From Glandiceps talaboti (lineage: Eukaryota; Hemichordata; Enteropneusta; Spengelidae), in assembly GCF_964340395.1 (NCBI RefSeq), contig NC_135557.1, positions 22,186,225 to 22,206,224 on the forward strand: a stretch of 20,000 nt of DNA, given 5' to 3'. The translations under genes and the position numbers were made by a program. Below the pieces are notes generated by a model. It made no database searches and was not told the origin of the DNA. It saw only the letters and a program-made list of their open reading frames with translations. This document shows, in pieces, positions 1-9,200 of the stretch; the first letter of the stretch is position 1, and each line of letters starts with the position of its first letter.

Positions 1-31
1 AACAGAACAGAACAGAACAGAACAGAACAGA
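1..31. repeat. (AACAG)n pentanucleotide array, cut by the window edge
   Basis: Six AACAG units run into AATAGAATCTTTATTG. A short tandem tail next to such a sequence resembles the 3' end of a SINE or non-LTR element, but too little is visible to name one. Confidence 0.85.
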
Positions 32-474
32 ATAGAATCTTTATTGTATCCGTTAAGAAAACTACATTTCCTCATCGGATTATCTGCAATACGTTTTTGG
101 TGCTAAATACAAACTAGCAAAATATGTAAACTAGAGTAATAATATACTATGATACTCCGCACCAAGCAGCCTTATCAGCCGTACCACCACTCAGCAACTG
201 ATTGGGATAACACGACATAGCGTATCGTGCTGTCTACTCGTGATGCAGGCGGACGTGGTTTAAATTACTAATTAAATCATAGACCATTATATAATAATAA
301 CCAGTACGAGCATCACGAATAACAGCGACATCCTCTCAGTATAAGTAAACAAGCTAATTTCTAAGGCCAACAATTCAATCTCACTTTCTCATTGTGCTAT
401 CTTATCAGTGGCTCCACCAGGACAAGGCATAATCATTTTTGTTCAGGTGCCTATAGCTGTGTCTGTTATCAGTG

Positions 475-686
475 AATTGGTAGGGGTACCAGTGGTAAGG
501 ATACTAATTATCAGTTGGTAAGGGTAGCATTGGTATAGTGGTACTAGTTACCAGTTGGTAGGCTAGGGGTACTAGTTACCGATTGGTAGGGTAGGGGTAC
601 TAGTTACCGGTTGGTAGGGGTAGCATTGGTAGGGGTACGAGTTACCAGTTGGTTGGGGTAGTAGTTACCAGTTAGCAGGGGTAAAG
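475..686. repeat. Degenerate GT-rich minisatellite
   Basis: About six units built on GGGGTACTAGTTACCAGTTGGTAG, of variable length (about 23-40 bp). Some carry an insert GGTAGCATTGGTA. Each unit contains a near-palindrome GGTACTAGTTACC. Confidence 0.85.
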
Positions 687-1050
687 TCAGAGTAAAATCC
701 CTATGACTGGGTTCTAGGCTACAACGATAACTTACTGTCAGCTTGACAATTACCATACTAGTTATATGAGAACAGAGAAAGGTCGTTCATATCAATGGGA
801 AACAGAAATGGATGAATTATGAAATGATGGCAATGATGGTGAGATAAACACATAATATGGAATGCTACTAAATGGTTCAGTATTTTGTTAACGTCTATAT
901 GGACATTTTGGGCTGAATGAAACAGATTCAGAGTGGATTTTCACAAGAGTAGCTTGTCTTGGTTGGCTTAGAGATGCTCCTTATTTACTGATAAGGGAAC
1001 ATTAACAATTGTCAAATTTTCCGTGTTAACAATTGCCCGATTTTACTAAC

Positions 1051-1063
1051 ATGCATACATAAT

Positions 1064-1100
<37 letters not shown>

Positions 1101-1374
1101 CATACATACATACATACATACGTATATACACACACTTACATACATACATACATACACACATATACATACATACATAACATACATACATACATACATACAT
1201 ACATACATACATACATACATACATACATACACACACGCATGCATACACACATACATACATAACAAATATACATACATACATACATACATACATACTTACA
1301 TACATACACACACACATACATACATGCATACATACATACATACATACATACATACATACACACATAACAAATAT
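1051..1374. repeat. Compound microsatellite (CA)n (TA)n (CATA)n
   Basis: Starts with about eleven CA units, then TA, then an interrupted (CATA)n array to about 1374. The Met/Tyr/Val/Cys-rich reading frames across it are artefacts of the repeat. Confidence 0.97.
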
Positions 1375-1409
1375 ACAGCTAGAAATGTAGAGATTCAATT
1401 TAATATCAT

Positions 1410-1415
1410 TTTATT
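1410..1415 (-). terminator. Ets1/2: Candidate distal poly(A) signal AATAAA (second)
   Basis: Minus-strand GTGAATAAAATG lies just before the (CATA)n array. CpG depletion continues to about this point, which is compatible with a longer transcript end. Confidence 0.35.
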
Positions 1416-2002
1416 CACAATTTCAACATATATATTGTTGACATAAATTGAAATGCCATGTATGCTATAGAACAGGATAAAGAGTAAAATAACAATATGA
1501 TAAAATCATCACAGAGAAAGAATAACACAACAGTGTGATTGAACTTCTCAATCAATCCAAGACTTTAACTGAAAGACAATATCTGTAAAGTATGGCAGTG
1601 ATAATGCTATAAATACTACTATCACCAGCATGATTAACGTTGCTGCAATACTTGCTGTTTTTACCATACTATGAAATATGAATTACTTTTCGCAAATAGC
1701 AGATACCTGCTTCGCCAATTTCAACCTTGCTTCCATCCCCATTTTCAGTACAAATGGTTTGACTACAAGTTGTAAAACAAGCAGGCATGTCATTTTATGA
1801 TATTTAAGAGGGGAAACAAGGGTTGAAATTGAGGAACATTTACAGAAGAATTTTGGACCAGCCAAGTAAGAGCAGCTCCCAGCGCCCGTGTTACTCTCAA
1901 CACCTTTAGCATCATCTACATACTAGAATGCCAGCAAACATTGAAATGGAAACACAACTCCATAAACTGTTCACCTTTGAAAAGTTTAAACACTGTACAC
2001 AT

Positions 2003-2008
2003 TTTATT
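2003..2008 (-). terminator. Ets1/2: Candidate poly(A) signal AATAAA (first)
   Basis: Minus-strand GGAATAAAATGTG is the first canonical hexamer after the stop codon. GT-rich sequence follows 20-50 nt downstream (GTGTTTAAAC, GTTGTGTTTCC), as expected of a cleavage site. Confidence 0.55.
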
Positions 2009-2470
2009 CCATACAAAAATAAAAAACAATAAACAATCCTTTGAATAGTTCACAATTTCTTCAAAAAATCTTCTTTGAATTGTAGCATATACAATATACC
2101 ATACGAATCATTGTTGTTCTATCCACACACGATTAGTCATCAATTTTACACTTCTACTTAAAATCACCAACTAATATTTCAAAAAATCTCTTCCACCTTC
2201 TTGATGCCCGCATCAATCGGTGGTTAACATAATATACAAGAATGGAACTCTTTAATATACAGACTACATAAAACACTGAACAATTAACTTCACGTGAAAA
2301 TATCTCGACAGAAATCAAACAGTTACAAAAGATAACAAGATGGCAAAATTCTAACATAAAAAGTGAACAATGTAACACTGTACAATCGCCGTCTATTCAT
2401 TGATGTAACAAAATTCACATCTGTTGACATGTTCTTTGGAACAATTCCAAAAAAAAATAATCAAGCAAAG

Positions 2471-2560
2471 AGTCAATATCTCTAACAACAGAGGCAATAT
2501 ATGAAACAAAAGGTCAATATCACCTACAAGGAGGCAATATCTTCTACATAGTCAATATTG
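2471..2560 (-). repeat. 3' UTR array of five alternating ATATTGAC / ATATTGCC motifs
   Basis: In transcript sense the octamer reads ATATTGAC, ATATTGCC, ATATTGAC, ATATTGCC, ATATTGAC, with starts 18-21 nt apart. The sequence between copies is only weakly similar. The first copy also overlaps a palindrome GGCAATATTG. It may be a decayed 40-bp minisatellite or a repeated RNA-binding or small-RNA target site. Confidence 0.75.
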
Positions 2561-3138
2561 CCTATAAAGTCCTGACATATGGCTTGTTTTCATTACATCT
2601 TTCAAGAACTTTTGTATTTGAAGGAAAATCCCCTCCATTTCATCAACTGCATGGTATAGCACCTTTTAGTTGTACAACAACATATGTAAATGAGGATGCA
2701 ACTCTGTCCCTGATTGGTCAATTGTCTTGTTACATATCTATTTCTATACGGCTGTCATCCTCTGGCTGTCATCCTCTATCTATCGGCCTGACTTATTTCA
2801 CGTCTACTTATTGCTGTCCTGTGCTTTTTTGTGTGTGATATCTTCTTAAATGCTGATTGGATTAGTCCCTGTGGATGTCAGGTCGTTGACTTCTTATGAG
2901 TCATAATCAACATCAGCGTTTCCAATCCATGCAGAGTCTCTCATACAGAAAGACATATCACATGACTGTCAGCTGACTGTAGACCCAATTCACGCGAGTG
3001 TAGGCTTCCAATCAAACAGCAAATAGGACAATACGATGACATCACAGATGGAATTTGAATGAGTTGTTTGCACCATTCCCGGTTGTGTGAAAAGTCAAGA
3101 AGTTACAGAACTGCAATCTGTAACTATGGTGATCAAAT

Positions 3139-3479
3139 TTACTCGTCATCTTTGTCGAGAGGTCTGATGCCAACCATCTGGTGGATTTCTTCTGGGGTGT
3201 ATCCGAGAAGACTTTGAAGATCGCAGACAAACCTGTACACATAGCGTTTTCCAGATGTCTTGTGGATGATGTTTTTGTCATAGTAATAACGGAGTCCACG
3301 GCTGAGTTTTTCGTAGTTCATCTTTGGTTTGTTCTTACGTTTGCCCCAGCGACGTGCAACCTCATCAGGGTCTGAGAGTTTGAATTCCCATCCATCTCCA
3401 GTCCAACTGATCAGATGTTGGCAGGCTTTGTCTGTCAGCATTTCAAGCAAAAATTGCCACAATTGAATAGGTCCGCTAC
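3139..3479 (-). CDS. Ets1/2: Exon 7: complete ETS DNA-binding domain and C-terminus
   Basis: Acceptor ATTGCAG|GTAGCG; stop TAA at 3141-3139. The exon encodes 113 residues, with [57 protein letters not shown] and [12 protein letters not shown], ending [10 protein letters not shown]. The winged helix-turn-helix is intact, with the Trp repeats and both recognition arginines present. By memory only a few residues differ from human ETS1 or ETS2. The whole domain lies in one exon with no intron. The acidic tail corresponds to the C-terminal inhibitory helix region of ETS1 but is more divergent. Confidence 0.98.
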
Positions 3480-6228
3480 CTGCAATTTTCAAAAAAAATA
3501 GGAAAACGCATGGTTAGAAACAGAAAAGTTTGTAAAATTTGCATTGTTAAAAGACTGTCAACAAACTATTACAACTTGCTTCCATGCTTCATTATCTGAA
3601 ATACCTTTGAAGAATTTGACAAATAACATCCTAAAAAGTGTTCACTTGTGAAAAGAAAGGAACCATATTATAAACATGAACTAACCTGAGTAGCCTGCAA
3701 GAACAGCTGCTTGAATGACAGGGTTTGAAGGGATATCTTGACTTGATGTACTTGTAGCTGGGGAGTCTGATCTTGGAAGACTCATTGTACTATTGTAACT
3801 ACTGGACAGATCTGGTTCAGCTTTGGAGAGAGGAACTTGTTGATAACTACCGTTGAAACTCCCGTCTAGCGAGACATCAAGACGACCAAAGTTTGCTGTA
3901 AATGGGAAAAAATAGAAAAGCAAATTTAGTAATCTTTCAATGGGAAATTTATATTGCCTATAAAATGTTTACTTAGCTAGTTTCTATTCAGAATCCATTG
4001 CAAGGAAATATATACTTGTGAATCTACTACAGGTTTATCATTATTGCAACTCATAATCTAAAATTTCTTTTTGATAAATCTCACTCCTTAGAATATATTG
4101 CTGATAACTTACTTGTATTAAGACTTTTTCCTTGGAATGTGACGTTGGGTTGTGGTTGGTGTTCCAGAATCATAGATCCATAGAAATCCAAGTTTTGATT
4201 GTCACTATAGCTTGAACAAGGTGATGGTTCTTGGCTGTAATAATCTGAACTAGTGTCTTCTTGTTTGATGTTCAGTAGTTCCTCAGCGTTGACATCGTTA
4301 AGCGTTTGCAGTGATTCAGTAATGGATGGATAGATAGAATCGCTGTAATTGGTTGTTGGTGGAGCACTGGATACAGGAACTGCTTTAGGTTGCTGTGGGT
4401 TGCTGTATCCTGGAATAATACATAAAAAACTAACATAAGTAATCAACTCAGTAGAATATAGCGCTAAACACTCTACAAGCTGATAAATATCACACAATAT
4501 TCATATTTTTTTCAATTTAACCACCCAGGGTGGTCCTTTCAATTGTATGAAGTCATACAGTGATTCTAATTTACATAATTCCTAGGTGGTCTGACCCTTA
4601 ACCTCTCATAAATTAGCAACCATGACAACAACAGGCAGAGAAATGACATGGTTTCAAGTACATCCTGAGTATAAATCAAGTGTGGTGGTCTTGCTTTTCA
4701 TAACTCCAATAATCTGTCAAGCCCACCCATGGTGTCTTGAAGTGTTTTTCTTTGTTTTGCATTGTATTGTCTATTCTTTGGAAACCAATATTATAACTGA
4801 CTGATGGCTGTTCACTCTTTTCATCTCAGTTCTTTACACTCTATCAAATCTAATTAGGTTACAATGATTGACTATACTCAGTTAGTTGACCACCCAATCC
4901 TTGTTTTGTTATAGCTATATTAATGAGATATTCACTGACATAGAATCAATAAGGACTAAGCTAAACAAAGACATCTATCTGTCAAACATCACCATGGCAA
5001 CACAGGATGAGAATGAGATCACCATGGCAACACAACACATCATGGTCACAATCTCAAAAGAGAAGTTGGATCTCATCTGAGATCAATTTTACATATACAC
5101 ATGTAAATAAATTTACCTTTTGACAAAAAGTCATCAAAGTCTGGCATACAAGTGGCTTCATAGAAACTTGGTGGTACTTGATCTAGTGGTACACTGGTGG
5201 TTGTGCTGGTGGTTACTGTAGATACAGTGCTCGACATTGACATAGCTGACATTCTGTCACTTTCTGTGAGTCAAAAAAACAAAAAAACAATTTAATAAAA
5301 CTTCATTTGTGATAATATATTTCTGATTAATTTCTAAAATCTCAATCAATAGCAATCATAAAGAAGTCACAAAAATTGTCAGTGGAGAAAAGAATCAACA
5401 ATTTTTTTTACCTTTCTGAAGCATGTCCAAATGTTCCCACAGGATATCTCCGGCAAATGGGGGCGCTCTTGATAGAAACTCTTCCTTTGGCATACAGCAG
5501 AGGTCATGACCTTTCATTGCAAACTGTGCAACTACTACTCCCTCCAAACAGAAGTCTCTGATAGCCCATAATAACCAGCTGATCACATGACTTTCATCCC
5601 AGCTCCTTGGATCTGAAGTAAAGATTTGAAAAAGTTATGATTAGGAACAAATGAATGTTATAAATTAAATTTTCAGATCATGTCAAGGTTGATGCCGCTT
5701 CGTAAAAATCTATCATCATTGAAACGATTTATTTGAAAAACACTAAAATGAACTTCTAAGAAACTGAGTAAATGTGACTGATGAATGGCAGTGTATCTTA
5801 GTATCGGAGTCACAACTAAAATTGTAAAAAATTTTAAGAAGAAAAAAATGTTTATCTTACCTGCTGGGATTCCTTGACGTTCTTGTTCTTTGTGGAAACT
5901 TTTGAAACTTTCTGTAACACAAGCATTGACCAAAGCTTTGGTTCTTGGTGTTGGTGGAACTTGTGGATGCATATCTGTAAATCAATACAAGAAAAGCAAA
6001 AACTTGGTTAGAAGTTGAAAAATACCACCACACGCAACTTGTTGCTGTAAAAAACACAAACAAGTTTAAAAATGAAAAAAAAAGTAGAGAAACTAAAATA
6101 AACTTGTAAAAGTATTTACCCTGTGTATTAATCCAAGAATTACACTTGTCTATACAAGATGATGTACTTGGTTTAGTATAGTAAACATGGTAGGTTTGCC
6201 AAGATGGGTTATCCCAGTGGAGAACCAT
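3139..6228 (-). CDS. Ets1/2: Ets1/2 transcription factor, proximal-promoter isoform (7 exons, 472 aa)
   Basis: Sequence-specific nuclear transcription factor of the ETS family, Ets1/Ets2 subgroup. It is predicted to bind GGAA cores and act downstream of Ras/ERK. The CDS joins 6228-6120, 5974-5861, 5612-5412, 5263-5117, 4409-4113, 3895-3686 and 3479-3139 (1419 nt with TAA stop). Every junction is GT-AG and keeps the frame. Domains by residue: ERK-type site VPPTP with Thr45; Pointed domain about 55-141; Ser/Thr-rich linker 142-190; acidic activation region 191-289 with IKQE at 238-241; autoinhibitory-like [14 protein letters not shown] at about 346-359; ETS domain about 362-446 with recognition-helix arginines 420 and 423 in SRGLRYYY; C-terminal tail to 472. 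Vertebrate ETS1 (about 441 aa) and ETS2 (about 469 aa) have the same domain order. The start ATG at 6228 has A at -3 and G at +4. The assignment to Ets1/2 rather than another ETS subfamily rests on the PNT-plus-C-terminal-ETS layout and the near-identical ETS domain. Confidence 0.96.
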
Positions 6229-9200
6229 TGTGAAAATTTACAAGTATTTGAAAAGTGTGGCTTCAGTAGCTATACTGTTCACTCTGGAAGTGTCCAAACT
6301 AACTGTTAACAACCTGCTACCAACTACCTGTATATATAGTAGTAGGAAATGATGTCATCTGAATAATTAAATATCAACCAATCGGATTGAGTCACTTGTT
6401 ATGGCTATGCAAATTTACTAGGGGTCAACCTCAGTCAGCCCGCTCTTGAAGACATGGGGGCAGTACTGTTCTGTTTCCTTCTATTTGTCAGTTATTGACA
6501 TTTCACACACATAATAGCTGTAACCATCAACCCACAAATTCTATTCAAAACAAACTGTCTGGTTTTCCTGTCTTGTTTGTGTGTACATTTTTAGCAGTCA
6601 GTATTTTTCACTTATCATGACCTCTCGGACATTGCATTCAGAGACTTTCATTTTTTCACACTTCACTGGTCACAAACACAATCTCTTTCTTTCATCTCAT
6701 TCTCATAGCCTAGAGTGATTTTTTTTTTACTTTCTCATCATCTGCTTGTCAATCATTTGGGATTTATTTAGTGGTTACAGAATAGAACAACAGGTTTCAT
6801 TGAAGCTTTACTTTTAATACTCAGCTTGAGACCAGATCGTGGTTTAAACTATTTCTTCCCCAACTGTTTCATTAAACATTATGACCATACAAAACTTCAC
6901 AAATGAAATGCAGGAATGTTACTAAATAAACTTCACCCTTTAAATACTGTTTAAAAACATGTGAAATATTTCAGTACAGGAGAGTGCAAAATAAAGAAGC
7001 CAAATTAATCTACAAGATTGACAGCAATGACCAGCAACAAACTTGGCATGTGTCCAAACACAATCATTAAATAGTTGAACTGTTTACTAAATCATCAATG
7101 ACAGTAAAAAGAAGAGGTGAAGGAACCTGTTACTTAAACCGAAAATATTTTTCAACTTCTATCTACCAACTAATCAATCAATCGATGAAGTGAATTGTAA
7201 GTGGGTGAACAAACTCCAAACTTGGTGCTCTGACTGCACTGAGCTATATGGCGCCACCTAGTGACACAAGTTGGAAATGATTTTCTCTCACTCCACTTTG
7301 CCGAGCTACAGGGCTGCCTTGCTGCTGGCCATCACTAATTGTGTTCATTTTCGCAACGCAACTAACTTTGTTTTAAAACTAAACAGATCTAACCAGCTAC
7401 ACTAGGTTTAGAACCGAACCTCCAAAAAATCATTATTAATTTATGAAAAGCTGACTCATCAACTCCACTAGGTAGGTGAATGACCTGCTGGCCATTGCTC
7501 CCAAATGAATGATATTAGCTAATTAGAGCCACAGGTATACAGAAATGTGGGTGGATTATTCAGATGACATGACCTCTCTCTAACTTTGAACTGTTGTGAG
7601 TGGGATCTCAGCAAACAAAGTGTTCAAACAATAGAATTCAAACAAAACAATACATTCCTATTGACTGACCCACTATCAGGGAGTTTATTGACACCACATT
7701 TTACAACTTGTTAACCAAAACACTTTGTGTATAGAAACTACCCACTGAACAAAACAGTTACTTTACGTTCAACATTCAGTTACTAAACTACACTTTTTTT
7801 ATAGACCAATTTCCTTATTTTTATGTTTTCCACATCTAAATAACTGCACTTTTATATAAATATTCTCCATATTTATCCTACACTTCAGAGTTAAAATAAT
7901 ATGCTTTGGAATACTAACCTCTATCTGTGTTTACAGGTAGATGCAAATTTAAGTTGTAAAATTGAGTTTATTGAACTCAATTTAGCCACTATTAATCTTT
8001 TTTTTTCATTTGTATTCAAATTTTGACATAACTTATAATGTATGTGAATAATCCTTATACATTAGTCATTATCATGGATTTGGCACTGTTCCAAAAATAA
8101 GAATCACCAACCTCCTATAACCTATTCCTGTGATACCAATTAGCTACATTGTATCAAATAGGTTGGTAAACTATGACTATGACAAACCTACATTCCCAAG
8201 ATATTCCTTCATATACATTGATAGTTCTAATTTTAATTGATTTCCATAGCAACAACAAACTGACTCATTATATCAGAAACGCTTTGTCCCTTCAGACTAA
8301 TTAGTCAATTCATGATACTAACAACACATTGAATGTCAACACTTCAGTTAATTTTGGAAAAAAAATTCTAAAGATGTGATGCTCTCTTCAGACAGATGTC
8401 AGGGAGAATGGGACCCATTATCACTTGTAAAACTGTACAGCAATGAGCAATGGTAAACAGCACTAAGGGAAAGTACCAGAACTCCATATGATGTAAACAC
8501 CAGCATATATCACTGTCACTGAAAAAATTTACAACCATCCTATTGGCTGATGAGGTCAGCTCATTATAATATCATTTGCATTGAATGAACAGTGACATCA
8601 TCAATGGCCTATTTGCCCAATGACCATATATGGTAATGCTACTATGTTCAACAGAATAGGGTTGGGTCAGTGAGAGCAGTACCCATTGTGAATGAACAAC
8701 GAATTATAGGTGGTTGAATGAATGAACTTTGTCATACTATTGGACAGTCAAATCCTAACTAATTTTATTCTAATATTATTGAAATTAAAACAGCCAGACA
8801 TCTATGATTACAATCAATGTAGATTTACCAGGTCAAATTCAGTCCATATACTTATCGCCTGAATACATGCTACTAACCAAAATGCTGGAGGAGTTTTTGT
8901 CACAAATAAATTTATGAATGAACTCAAACCGAGTGACTTTACCTACCACTGAGTTGACAAAGTAATGTATTCCTATCACATAAACACATTTTAAACTCTT
9001 AATACAAGTATAGAAATGTAGAATATTTTGTTAAAGTTGTCATTATCAACATAGCAGTATGTGTTTGTATTGTTATCTTTGACACCACAGGGCCATAATG
9101 TGGTCTGTTACTTGTGTAATAATTATCTTTAGACAACACACAGGCAAAGAGGAAGGAAAAGTGTGTATTTTATATGAAAACTGATCCTAACCACAAAACT

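Larger units (their letters stand above)
1416..3138 (-). other. Ets1/2: 3' UTR and 3' flank of Ets1/2
   Basis: AT-rich, non-coding DNA below the stop codon. It holds a short ORF on the plus strand (2584-2838) with no recognisable homology and an exact 14-bp tandem duplication (GGCTGTCATCCTCT at about 2750-2777). It also holds the ATATTG(A/C)C array described separately and several homopolymer A runs. UTR length would be about 1.15 kb with the poly(A) signal at 2008, or about 1.75 kb with the one at 1415. Confidence 0.6.

Noticed and set aside
1012-1398. Long minus-strand frames of Met/Tyr/Val/Cys repeats (also 14081-14389 on both strands)
   Set aside because: They are translations of (CATA)n microsatellites, open in every frame because the tetranucleotide contains no stop. 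They are not genes.
4528-4897. Possible MITE in intron 4 with GGGTGGTC ends
   Set aside because: Only about 8 bp of terminal complementarity and no target-site duplication seen. Too weak to call.
5376-5561. Plus-strand frame opposite exon 3 (and 3181-3375 opposite exon 7)
   Set aside because: Antisense shadows of strongly supported Pointed and ETS coding exons, with no recognisable product.
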